A stretch of 8,993 bases of DNA, taken from contig JAMOVZ010000266.1 in assembly GCA_027061865.1 (NCBI GenBank), positions 1 to 8,993 on the forward strand, read 5' to 3'. Shown here in pieces: positions 1 to 7,490 of this stretch (position 1 is its first letter; each line of letters opens with the position of its first letter). The translations under genes and the position numbers were made by a program. Under the pieces are notes generated by a model. It was not told the DNA's origin. It ran no database searches and was given only the letters and a program-made list of their open reading frames with translations. The DNA is from Desulfobacterales bacterium. Lineage in GTDB: Bacteria > Desulfobacterota > DSM-4660 > Desulfatiglandales > Desulfatiglandaceae.

Positions 1-26
1 ACCCCTGCGTAGATTCCCTCTGACAT
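1..26 (-). CDS. Start of a further operon gene, possibly a BcrA/BcrD/HgdC-type ATPase activator (partial)
   Basis: An ATG on the minus strand (26-24) shares its A with the TGA stop of the BcrB-like gene (TGATG), and the frame stays open to the window edge. The visible residues are M-S-E-G-I-Y-A-G followed by a codon starting GT, so probably Val. A purine-rich AAGAGG lies just upstream inside the preceding gene, which suits translational coupling. Activators of the BcrA/BcrD/HgdC family start with a short stretch leading into Gly-Ile/Val-Asp-x-Gly-Ser, the first phosphate loop of the ASKHA ATPase fold, and IYAGV would fit that. Such activators are usually encoded next to BcrB/HgdB-type subunits. 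Only eight or nine residues are visible, so the start is likely but the function is inferred from context. Confidence 0.4.
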
Positions 27-1270
27 CAACCCTCTTCTAACTGTTCAATAAAGGCTTCTATATTGGTTCTTGCCTGTTCTTCTGAATAGCACCTGAGGTC
101 GTTTAGGTCTCCATTTATGGTTATGGCGGGAATACCAAGCCTCTTTGTCAAGCGCTCAGGCATCCCATAACGGTTATTGGAGTTGTTGGGACAGGTCTTG
201 GCATCGTGGAATATGATTCCGTGAAACTTGAAAAGCTTATGGCAATTGGCTATGTAGTCTTCCTTGTATCCCTCATCCCTCACTATAAAGAGTTCCGTGT
301 ACGCCCTTGCCATGCTTTCAAACGGTTGTTCAGGGTCCAGTTGATCAAAGATCCAGCTATTGCAATACGTGGAAGCAACTATGCATGTCTTGAGAGAGGC
401 AAACAGCTCAGACAGGGCCCGCAGTTTACCCCAGATAGGCATCCCTTCCCAATAGAGCCTGTATTTCTCTCCCTCGATTGAGGCGACGCCCTGCTCTATC
501 CTCTCTTTGAGCTCTGCCAACAAAAGCTCATAGTAGTCAACGGCCTCCTTAGTCCCCCGGGCAACCACGGCAGGGCCCATGTGTATTGTGGCATCAAAGA
601 AGTTCCAAGGGGAGGGAATCGCCGCGGCAGACTCCAGACATGCCCGCCACAGCTCTGAAGTCCGCTTGGAAAGGGCCACTGCTTCCTTGAATCTGTCCAT
701 ATCAAATTTTTGGCCGCTCACCTCTTCCAAGATTGGAATGAGGTCTTGGATCTGTTTAGCAATATCTTGTATGTGGTAGTCCTTGATCTTGGCAATATCC
801 CTGTGGGTGTAAACGCCAATGGAAGGGACATTGAACTCCCTCGCGTAAAACGCAAACCAGTCTTGCACGTCCCTGCATTGGTTGGTGTTGAAGACCAAGA
901 CATCCGGCCTGGGCACTGACTTAATGTTATATGCCTTGGTAAGCGGGGTTTTCTTCTGCAGGTAAGCGCCGATGTCACTTGTAAGATACGAGCAGATGTC
1001 AGGGGAATACCCAATGGCATTTGCATAAGGAATCAGTTCAGTGGCCATGCGGGTGGCGCCAAGCAGGGCCCCGTGGTTCTCTGGAAAATAGACCAAGAAC
1101 CCCATCCCCCGCAAAAGCTCTGCCGGCCCCACACTTGTACACCAGGCGATCTTCTTGTTCCCGGTTCTGGATGCCTCGTCCAGCTCGTAGAAGTGCCGGG
1201 CCATGATTTTTTTCAAGGTCTTGGTGGCCTCGATTGGCTTAGTGGGCAGTTTCTTGTTTTGGCTAGACAT
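26..1270 (-). CDS. Benzoyl-CoA reductase subunit B-like / 2-hydroxyacyl-CoA dehydratase family protein
   Basis: This 414-aa protein belongs to the HgdB/BcrB (2-hydroxyacyl-CoA dehydratase, D-component) family, whose members bind a 4Fe-4S cluster and carry out low-potential one-electron chemistry on CoA thioesters in the cytoplasm of anaerobes. It follows BcrB over its full length as I recall that family: PAELLRGMGF at 49-58, GYSPDICSY at 87-95, NTNQCRD at 128-134, PSPWNFFDA at 219-227, ARGTKEAVDYYELL at 237-250, EGMPIW at 275-280, ASTY at 299-302, KTCPNNS at 358-364 and GDLNDLR at 387-393. Cys93, Cys132 and Cys360 sit at the conserved cluster-ligand positions. The C-terminal motif reads RTNIEAF where the family usually has a second basic residue (TRxEAF). 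The start is an ATG with GAGG six nt upstream, 10 nt after the FAD/Fe-S gene. The partner subunit (BcrC/HgdA type) is not in the window. Family membership is firm, but aryl-CoA reductase versus dehydratase cannot be decided. Confidence 0.88.
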   Translation of the reverse strand: MSSQNKKLPTKPIEATKTLKKIMARHFYELDEASRTGNKKIAWCTSVGPAELLRGMGFLVYFPENHGALLGATRMATELIPYANAIGYSPDICSYLTSDIGAYLQKKTPLTKAYNIKSVPRPDVLVFNTNQCRDVQDWFAFYAREFNVPSIGVYTHRDIAKIKDYHIQDIAKQIQDLIPILEEVSGQKFDMDRFKEAVALSKRTSELWRACLESAAAIPSPWNFFDATIHMGPAVVARGTKEAVDYYELLLAELKERIEQGVASIEGEKYRLYWEGMPIWGKLRALSELFASLKTCIVASTYCNSWIFDQLDPEQPFESMARAYTELFIVRDEGYKEDYIANCHKLFKFHGIIFHDAKTCPNNSNNRYGMPERLTKRLGIPAITINGDLNDLRCYSEEQARTNIEAFIEQLEEG

Positions 1271-1280
1271 CTTTTTCCTC

Positions 1281-3881
1281 TTACGAGTTGGCTGCAGCCT
1301 TGGCTATCAGCTCAGTTATGTCCATGATCTTGACCTTGCCTCGCTCCTGCTTTGGAATGGCCTTGGCTCCCTTCCTCAAATTGTCTTTACAAGCAGCACA
1401 TCCAGAGACGATGATGTCTGCTCCAACAGCCAAGGCATCCCTTACCCGCTCAGAGCCCATCTCAACGGCCAATTCGGGGTTATTAGCCTGAACCCCTCCT
1501 CCACCTCCGCAGCAACGGGCCTGGAGCCTGTTTCGCGCCATCTCCACATACTCAAGCCCTGGTATGCTTTTCAACAATTCCCTGGGCTCCTCAAATATCT
1601 TGAAGGCGCGCCCAAGATCGCATGGATCATGATATGTCACCTTTTTACCCAGGTTACCCTCTAGTTTCAGGCGCCCCTCCTTAACGAGCTTCAGCAAATA
1701 GGTAATGGAGTGGTGAATCTCCATGCCAGATTCTTCCAGTTCAGGATATAGCTTCTTAAATGTCTTGTAACACCCGGCACAAGGGGTCACAAGCTCCGAG
1801 GCGCCAGTTGCCCTGATTTTTTCAAGAATCTTTTCCCTATGTGGCTCAAAATCCCCGGAGCCCATTAGAAAAAGTGGGAATCCACAGCAGTTCTCTTCAA
1901 CGGCCAGGGTTGTATAGTCAACCCCCGCTGTATCCAAGGGCTTTATAAGGGAGGGGACCATTTTCATGTCCAGATAGCTGGGAACACATCCCATGAAAAG
2001 CAGGGTTTCGGCCTTTGTCTTCAGTTCGCCCTTTTTTATCCTCTCCTTCAAATGGGACGGGTAAATTTGAATCCGGTCCTCCCTGGCGCTTGCAAACACA
2101 TTGCCTGTTTTCAGAATATTTTCCCGCACCGCTAACACAGGTTCAGGCGTAAATCCAGCCTCATAAAGCCGCTGCCTTACCCCTTCCACTATCTCATCCA
2201 CCTTTATCCTTGCAGGACAAAAATAGGTGCATGCCTGGCAGGTTGTACAAGAATAAAAGGCCTCTGCCAGCTCTTTTGAAGGTTCAATAGTCCTGGTCAT
2301 AAAGTAAAATGCCAGAGCATTTCTACCCCTCGCATTTCTAGACTCCCTGTGGGTCACGCTGAATGTGGGACAGCCCAGGCGGCAAAACCCACAATGGATA
2401 CAGGCAAGCACTTCATTGTCCGCCTCTTCGCCCAGCGATCTTATTCCTTCGGGATTTTCCAACAAAGGTTTAAAAGCAAAATAATCATAGATATCGGCCT
2501 TGTCTTCCTCCAGTGCCATTTTGCCGGGGTTGAGAATGTGGTCTGGATCAAGGGCATTCTTGATCTTGCGCATTATTTCCAAGGCAGGCCCAAGCTGGAG
2601 AGCAATATGAGGGGCGCGGGTAAGCCCGGTACCATGTTCAGCGCTCAAGGTTCCCTTCATCTCCATTGCAGTCTTGACCAGTTCCTCTACGGCCGGCCGC
2701 AGTTTCTCCCACTCCTCCCTGCTCCTCACATCCGAGACGAAGGTAGTGTGCACATTACCATCACCCACATGACCGAATGTGGCAATGATTACTCCGTATT
2801 TTTCAGCTATGGCTTGAGCCTTCCGAATGGTCTCAGGAATCTTTGTAGATGGCACCCCAAAATCTTCCGCAATAGGCACAAGCCTGCTGCCGGGCTTTAT
2901 CCTGGATAGTGTGGGCACCAATCCGCCCCTTGCCCTCATCATCTCTTCACGCTTTTCAGGATCATCGGACCACTGAAACTCCTGGGCTCCGTATTTGCGG
3001 CAGATCTCCTCTATGCGCTTCATATCGCGCACTACGACTTCCTTCGGACCATCAGCCTCCATTATGAGAAGGGCCTCGATTTTACTTACATCCCGCTGGA
3101 GCACTTCTTCGACCACCTTAAGGCTGAACTTGTCCATAATTTCGCAGCCGGCCAACTTTATGCCAGAAGTGGTCACCTCGGTTACTGCATCTCCTGCCGC
3201 GTTTAGGTCTCCGAATATTGCAAGGGCCAATGCACCGTATTCAGGCTTTGGCTCAAGTTTTACGATCACTTCCGTAATGATCCCCAAGGTACCTTCAGCA
3301 GCGCTGAAAAGACGGGTGAGGTCATAGCCGAGGGATGACTTCGGAGCTATGGTGCCAGTATGAATTATAGAGCCATCCGCCAACACGACTGTTAGGCCCT
3401 TTATGTAGTCCCGGGTAGTGCCGTATTTCACCGCCCTGTGGCCGCTGGCGTTGGTGGAAACCATGCCGCCTATAGTGGCGATGGCCTCGCTGCCGGGATT
3501 GGGCGGAAACATAAGCCCGTCCTTTTCCAGGATCTTGTTTAACTGCATGCACACTACCCCGGGTTCCAGCCTGGCATAGAAATCCTTCTTATTGATTTCC
3601 AAAATATTGTTCATCTGGTGGAGATCCAAAACAATTCCACCCTTTACAGGAAGAACCGCCCCCGTGACACTTGTCCCGGTCCCCCTCGGGGTGACAGGGA
3701 TCTTTTCCCTGTGCGCTACTTTCATAATGGCAGAGACCTGTTCAGTTGTACGAGCGAACACTATCACATCGGGAACGCCCTGATGCACCGACATGTCCCG
3801 AGAATAGGTAAGGCACTCTACCCTGTCATCAAACACATTCTCTTGACCAACGATCTCTTTTAGCTCTTCCACATATCCCAT
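1281..3881 (-). CDS. FAD-linked oxidase fused to 4Fe-4S and CCG (HdrD/GlcF-type) domains; lactate/2-hydroxyacid dehydrogenase-like
   Basis: This 866-aa fusion joins a GlcD-type flavoprotein to a GlcF/HdrD-type iron-sulfur part. Residues 1 to about 230 form the FAD-binding (PCMH/VAO) domain, with PRGTGTSVTGA at 65-75 and TIGGMVSTNASG at 136-147. The FAD-oxidase C-terminal domain follows to about 460, with GHVGDGNVH and AEHGTG. Two ferredoxin-like motifs come next (Cys494/497/500/504 and Cys545/548/551/555, each C-x2-C-x2-C-x3-CP). Two cysteine-rich CCG domains finish it: Cys632, Cys665-666, Cys701/704, then Cys754, Cys790-791, Cys828/831. Relatives oxidise D-lactate, glycolate or D-2-hydroxyglutarate and pass electrons to quinones or other carriers. 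No signal peptide or membrane segment is visible, so it is probably cytoplasmic or peripheral. I chose the ATG at 3881 because GGGGAGGT lies just upstream. An in-frame ATG at 3938 would add 19 residues but lacks a ribosome binding site. It opens the downstream operon; the substrate is unknown. Confidence 0.9.
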   Translation of the reverse strand: MGYVEELKEIVGQENVFDDRVECLTYSRDMSVHQGVPDVIVFARTTEQVSAIMKVAHREKIPVTPRGTGTSVTGAVLPVKGGIVLDLHQMNNILEINKKDFYARLEPGVVCMQLNKILEKDGLMFPPNPGSEAIATIGGMVSTNASGHRAVKYGTTRDYIKGLTVVLADGSIIHTGTIAPKSSLGYDLTRLFSAAEGTLGIITEVIVKLEPKPEYGALALAIFGDLNAAGDAVTEVTTSGIKLAGCEIMDKFSLKVVEEVLQRDVSKIEALLIMEADGPKEVVVRDMKRIEEICRKYGAQEFQWSDDPEKREEMMRARGGLVPTLSRIKPGSRLVPIAEDFGVPSTKIPETIRKAQAIAEKYGVIIATFGHVGDGNVHTTFVSDVRSREEWEKLRPAVEELVKTAMEMKGTLSAEHGTGLTRAPHIALQLGPALEIMRKIKNALDPDHILNPGKMALEEDKADIYDYFAFKPLLENPEGIRSLGEEADNEVLACIHCGFCRLGCPTFSVTHRESRNARGRNALAFYFMTRTIEPSKELAEAFYSCTTCQACTYFCPARIKVDEIVEGVRQRLYEAGFTPEPVLAVRENILKTGNVFASAREDRIQIYPSHLKERIKKGELKTKAETLLFMGCVPSYLDMKMVPSLIKPLDTAGVDYTTLAVEENCCGFPLFLMGSGDFEPHREKILEKIRATGASELVTPCAGCYKTFKKLYPELEESGMEIHHSITYLLKLVKEGRLKLEGNLGKKVTYHDPCDLGRAFKIFEEPRELLKSIPGLEYVEMARNRLQARCCGGGGGVQANNPELAVEMGSERVRDALAVGADIIVSGCAACKDNLRKGAKAIPKQERGKVKIMDITELIAKAAANS

Positions 3882-3888
3882 AAATATG

Positions 3889-3896
3889 ACCTCCCC
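3889..3896 (-). promoter_or_regulatory. Ribosome binding site of the FAD/Fe-S fusion gene
   Basis: GGGGAGGT on the minus strand lies just upstream of the ATG at 3881, with GGAGG eight nt from it. It decides the start in favour of 3881 over the in-frame ATG at 3938, which has no purine-rich sequence before it. Confidence 0.8.
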
Positions 3897-3972
3897 TGCT
3901 CTGCCTACCGTATCCAAGCAGAAAAAAGCATTTTTCATACCATTAATGTGGCTACTATCTAGCTATAAAGTA

Positions 3973-4002
3973 ACTATAAGGGATTGGTTTAAATATTGTC
4001 AA
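3973..4002 (-). promoter_or_regulatory. Sigma-70-type promoter of the FAD/Fe-S - BcrB-like operon
   Basis: On the minus strand a perfect -35 box TTGACA (4002-3997) is followed after 18 nt by TATAGT (3978-3973), one mismatch from the -10 consensus. Transcription would begin near 3966, giving a leader of about 85 nt before the ATG at 3881. A second -10-like TTATAG lies 11 nt further downstream, so the start site or its control may be more complex. The position directly after uvrB and before the fusion gene supports a separate transcription unit. Confidence 0.65.
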
Positions 4003-4031
4003 GGAAAAGAAAGGAAAGCCTGGGAGACTTT
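4003..4031 (-). terminator. Weak possible terminator after uvrB
   Basis: From inside the uvrB stop codon the minus strand can fold a 6-bp stem (AAAGTC with GGCTTT, including one G-T pair) around a 5-nt loop. It is followed by the pyrimidine-rich CCTTTCTTTTCC rather than a clean T run. The stem is short and the tail is interrupted, so termination may be partial and some transcription could continue into the downstream genes. Confidence 0.25.
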
Positions 4032-6024
4032 AGGGCAAGGTCATTAATTCAAGTTCCTTCTTCTCAAGCTCTCTTATCCTGTCTCTAAGACGGGCAGCTT
4101 TTTCAAATTCAAGCAGGGAGGCTGCCTCTTTCATCTTTGCGGTAAGGCTCCTTATCTCTCTTTCAATATCCTCCATAGAACCATACTCGGCCGCCTTTTC
4201 AGCCACTGCGGCCACTTCCACATAGTCTGCCTCATAGACGCTTTCCAAGATATCTTGAATGTTTTTCTGGATTGTGGAAGGGGTAATCCCATGAAGTTCG
4301 TTGTATTTGAGCTGGATTTCTCTCCTGCGGTTGCTTTCTTCCACCGCTTTCCTGATGGACCCGGTTATCTGGTCCGCATAAAGGATCACCGTGCCGTTGA
4401 TGTTTCTGGCTGCCCTGCCACAGACCTGGATGAGGGACCTCTCAGAGCGTAAAAAGCCCTCCTTGTCTGCATCCAGCACTGCCACCAAAGAGACCTCAGG
4501 CAGATCCAGGCCCTCCCGCAGGAGATTAATTCCCACGAGCACGTCAAAGGCCCCTAGCCTGAGATCCCTAATGATCGCCACCCGCTCAATAGTCTTTATA
4601 TCCGAATGCATATAACGCACCCTTATACCCAGGTCCGTGTAATAGTCAGTCAGGTCTTCCGCCATCCTCTTGGTGAGAGTGGTTACAAGGACCCTTTCAT
4701 TGCGCGCCGCTCTTTCACGGATCCAGCCAAGAAGGTCATCGACCTGGTTGCTGGCGGGCCTTATCAAGATTTCAGGATCCACGAGCCCGGTAGGCCTTAT
4801 AATCTGCTCAACCACCCGATGGGGCTTCCTTAGTTCATACGGCCCGGGAGTTGCAGAGACATATATTACTTGATTTATCCGTTCTTCAAACTCCTCGAAC
4901 TTGAGAGGCCGGTTGTCGAGGGCCGAAGGCAGCCTGAAGCCGTATTCCACCAGGGTTTCCTTCCTGGATCGATCCCCTCGGTACATCCCCTGAAGTTGGG
5001 GAACCGTTATGTGGCTTTCATCTATTATCACCAGGAAATCCTTTGGAAAGTAGTCAAGCAGTGTGGGAGGCGGCTCGCCAGGGGCCCTTCCAGTAAGGTG
5101 CCTTGAATAGTTTTCAATGCCGTGGCAATAACCCATCTCCGTCATCATCTCCAGATCAAAGCGCGTCCTTTCCTCAATCCTTTGAGCCTCCAGCAGCTTC
5201 CCCCGTGACCGGAAAAGCTCGACTCTCTCTTCCAACTCCTCCAAGATCGCCTTAACCGCCCTCTGCCTTACATCACTGGTAGTCACATAGTGGCTTGCAG
5301 GATAAATGGTGACCCGGCCCACCTCCCCCACCACCCTTCCCGTGAGCGGGTCTATCTCTTGAATGCTCTCAATTGTGTCGCCAAAAAAGATGAGCCTTAC
5401 AGCCCTCTCCTCCCGGTTAGCAGGAAATATGTCAAGCACATCACCCCTTACACGAAACTTTCCGCGCGTGAAGTCGTAGTCATTTCGCTCATAATGGATT
5501 TCCACCAGTTTTCCTATGGCCTCTTCCACCTCCATCTCCCTGCCCCGCTCGGCATAAAGGAGCATGCCCCTGTAAACCTCGGGCGAACCCAAGCCGTAAA
5601 TGCAAGAAACACTCGCCACTATGATCACATCATCGCGCTCCAGGAGCGCGGAGGTGGCGGAATGCCGCATTTTGTCTATCTGCTCGTTTATGTGAGCATC
5701 CTTTTGGATGTAGGTGTCGGTCTGGGGGATATAGGCCTCTGGCTGGTAGTAATCGTAATAGCTTACAAAGTACTCAACCGCGTTGTGGGGAAAGAAATTC
5801 TTCAGCTCTCCATAGAGCTGGGCGGCTAATGTCTTGTTCGGGGCGATTACCAGGGTGGGCCTCTGAACTTTTTGAATTACGTGGGCAATGGTAAAGGTCT
5901 TTCCTGATCCTGTCACCCCAAGCAGCACTTGGTGCTTCAGCCCTCTTCTGATCCCTTCTGTCAGCTTTTCTATGGCCTTTGGCTGATCTCCACAAGGCTC
6001 AAGTTCGGTCTCAAGCCTGAACAT
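4030..6024 (-). CDS. uvrB: Excinuclease ABC subunit B (UvrB)
   Basis: UvrB is the DNA-damage verification helicase of nucleotide excision repair. It is loaded by UvrA, opens the DNA around a lesion and recruits UvrC for incision. The 664-aa protein is close to the usual length (673 in E. coli) and complete: Walker A GVTGSGKT at 36-43, the aromatic beta-hairpin region with YYDYYQPEAYIPQTDTYI at 89-106, a DESH helicase motif near 335, YVSATPG near 400, motif VI GRAARN at 536-541, and a C-terminal UVR domain (about 623-659) that contacts UvrC. Residues just before motif VI read QVC, whereas E. coli has QTI. The ATG lies inside the end of cysS in another frame (14-nt overlap) with GGAG five nt upstream, so the two are probably translationally coupled. 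Confidence 0.98.
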   Translation of the reverse strand: MFRLETELEPCGDQPKAIEKLTEGIRRGLKHQVLLGVTGSGKTFTIAHVIQKVQRPTLVIAPNKTLAAQLYGELKNFFPHNAVEYFVSYYDYYQPEAYIPQTDTYIQKDAHINEQIDKMRHSATSALLERDDVIIVASVSCIYGLGSPEVYRGMLLYAERGREMEVEEAIGKLVEIHYERNDYDFTRGKFRVRGDVLDIFPANREERAVRLIFFGDTIESIQEIDPLTGRVVGEVGRVTIYPASHYVTTSDVRQRAVKAILEELEERVELFRSRGKLLEAQRIEERTRFDLEMMTEMGYCHGIENYSRHLTGRAPGEPPPTLLDYFPKDFLVIIDESHITVPQLQGMYRGDRSRKETLVEYGFRLPSALDNRPLKFEEFEERINQVIYVSATPGPYELRKPHRVVEQIIRPTGLVDPEILIRPASNQVDDLLGWIRERAARNERVLVTTLTKRMAEDLTDYYTDLGIRVRYMHSDIKTIERVAIIRDLRLGAFDVLVGINLLREGLDLPEVSLVAVLDADKEGFLRSERSLIQVCGRAARNINGTVILYADQITGSIRKAVEESNRRREIQLKYNELHGITPSTIQKNIQDILESVYEADYVEVAAVAEKAAEYGSMEDIEREIRSLTAKMKEAASLLEFEKAARLRDRIRELEKKELELMTLP

Positions 6025-7468
6025 CGATTCTCCAGATTGTCCCCTTGGGAGTGTCTTCCACCACCACTCCCATAGATTTCAGCCTTTCGCGGATGGCGTC
6101 CGCCGTGGCCCAATCCTTGCGCGCCCTTGCCTCGGCACGCTCTGCAATCAGCCTTTCAATCTCCTCCCGGTTAATACTTGTTTCCAGTTCTTTGGGAAGC
6201 TCATCAAAAAAGTGTCCAGGTTCCCGCTTGAGGAGCCCGAGGATGCCGCCAGCAATAAGGAGTTCTTCTCTTTCCTTGGCCAGTTGCAGAGCCCCATCTT
6301 CCCCTAGATCAGAGGCAGAATCCATGACCCGGTTAATCTTTCTTACCTTGTCAAATATTATGCCGAGGGCGCCAGCAGTATTCAGGTCGTCGTCCATAAT
6401 CTCCACGAAGCGCCCCAAAAACTCTGGAAGCCCGTTCTTTGAAAAATCCGCCCGAAGTTCTGCTCTATCCACAGGGCCTATGGCTTGCTCCACCCTCTCA
6501 AGGGCCCTGTAGATCCGCACCAGGCCAGACTGGATCGCCAGCACTGCCCCTCTAGAAAAATCTACCGGGCTGCGGTAGTGCTTGGATAGCAAAAAGGCCC
6601 TCAATACCTCTGGATGAAACTCCTTCAACGCATCACGGATGGTCAGGAAATTGCCCAATGATTTTGACATCTTTTCAGATTCCACCGTGACAAACCCGTT
6701 GTGAACCCAATAGCGGGCAAACTCACCGCCATTGGCTGCTATTGACTGTGCCCTTTCGTTTTCATGATGGGGAAACAAAAGGTCCCAGCCTCCTCCGTGT
6801 ATATCGAACGAGGGCCCCAAGTAATGATTGCTCATAACAGAGCACTCAATATGCCACCCCGGCCTCCCAGGGCCCCAAGGGCTCTCCCACTGTGGCTCAC
6901 CTGGTTTTGCCGCCTTCCAAAGCACAAAATCCAGGGGATGACGCTTTTTTTCATCTACCGCAACCCTGCTTCCAGCATGCATGTCTTCCAGCCGCCTTCC
7001 TGACAGCGCCCCATATCCGGGAAAGCTCTCTACAGAGAAGAGCACATCGCCCCCTGCCACGTAAGCGTGCCCCCGCTCAATCAAGGTCCGAATCATTTCG
7101 ATCATGCCAGGAATATGCTCTGTGGCCCTTGGCTCAATATCTGCCTTGCCAACTCCTAGGGGCTCCATGTCTTCATAAAATGCCTTGATATAGGTCTCTG
7201 CCACTTCTTTGGGGTCTTTGCCCAACTCCCTGGCCCTGTTGATGATCTTGTCATCGATGTCTGTAAAATTTCTCACATAGGTGACGTTGAAACCCCTTGC
7301 CCTCAGATATCTCACCAAAACATCAAAGACCACCGCAGAGCGGGCATGGCCTATATGGCAGAGGTCATAGACCGTCACCCCACAAACATACATGCCCACC
7401 TTGCCAGGGGTTAATGGTTCAAAATCTTGTTTGCGTCTCGCGGCGGTATTGTAAAAGGTTATTCCCAC
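6011..7468 (-). CDS. cysS: Cysteinyl-tRNA synthetase
   Basis: This class I aminoacyl-tRNA synthetase charges tRNA-Cys with cysteine in the cytoplasm. The 485-aa protein has the usual length and all key features: HIGH at 38-41, KMSKS at 266-270, and the four zinc ligands that recognise the cysteine thiol (Cys29, Cys209, His234, Glu238) at positions matching the E. coli enzyme. The C-terminal DALR anticodon-binding part ends in the typical PKGTIWR. The start is GTG, preceded by AGGAGG at a 9-nt spacing; the next methionine (26) already lies within the active-site motif, so GTG is the only sensible start. It lies 22 nt after ispF and overlaps uvrB by 14 nt. Confidence 0.98.
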   Translation of the reverse strand: MGITFYNTAARRKQDFEPLTPGKVGMYVCGVTVYDLCHIGHARSAVVFDVLVRYLRARGFNVTYVRNFTDIDDKIINRARELGKDPKEVAETYIKAFYEDMEPLGVGKADIEPRATEHIPGMIEMIRTLIERGHAYVAGGDVLFSVESFPGYGALSGRRLEDMHAGSRVAVDEKKRHPLDFVLWKAAKPGEPQWESPWGPGRPGWHIECSVMSNHYLGPSFDIHGGGWDLLFPHHENERAQSIAANGGEFARYWVHNGFVTVESEKMSKSLGNFLTIRDALKEFHPEVLRAFLLSKHYRSPVDFSRGAVLAIQSGLVRIYRALERVEQAIGPVDRAELRADFSKNGLPEFLGRFVEIMDDDLNTAGALGIIFDKVRKINRVMDSASDLGEDGALQLAKEREELLIAGGILGLLKREPGHFFDELPKELETSINREEIERLIAERAEARARKDWATADAIRERLKSMGVVVEDTPKGTIWRIDVQA

Positions 7469-7477
7469 TCCTTACTT

Positions 7478-7483
7478 CCTCCT
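7478..7483 (-). promoter_or_regulatory. Ribosome binding site of cysS
   Basis: A perfect AGGAGG on the minus strand lies nine nt before the GTG codon at 7468 and supports that non-ATG start. A second purine run, AAGGA, directly abuts the GTG. Confidence 0.7.
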
Positions 7484-7490
7484 GGATTTC

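Noticed and set aside
2349..2909. A 186-codon plus-strand frame inside the FAD/Fe-S gene
   Set aside because: It lies antisense to a continuous conserved protein and contains no family signature.
3882..3938. N-terminal extension of the FAD/Fe-S protein from the ATG at 3938
   Set aside because: There is no ribosome binding site before it, the extra 19 residues do not look like the start of the FAD domain, and a much better site precedes the ATG at 3881.
5290..5829. A 179-codon plus-strand frame inside uvrB
   Set aside because: It is a shadow of the conserved uvrB coding sequence; the translation shows no domain.
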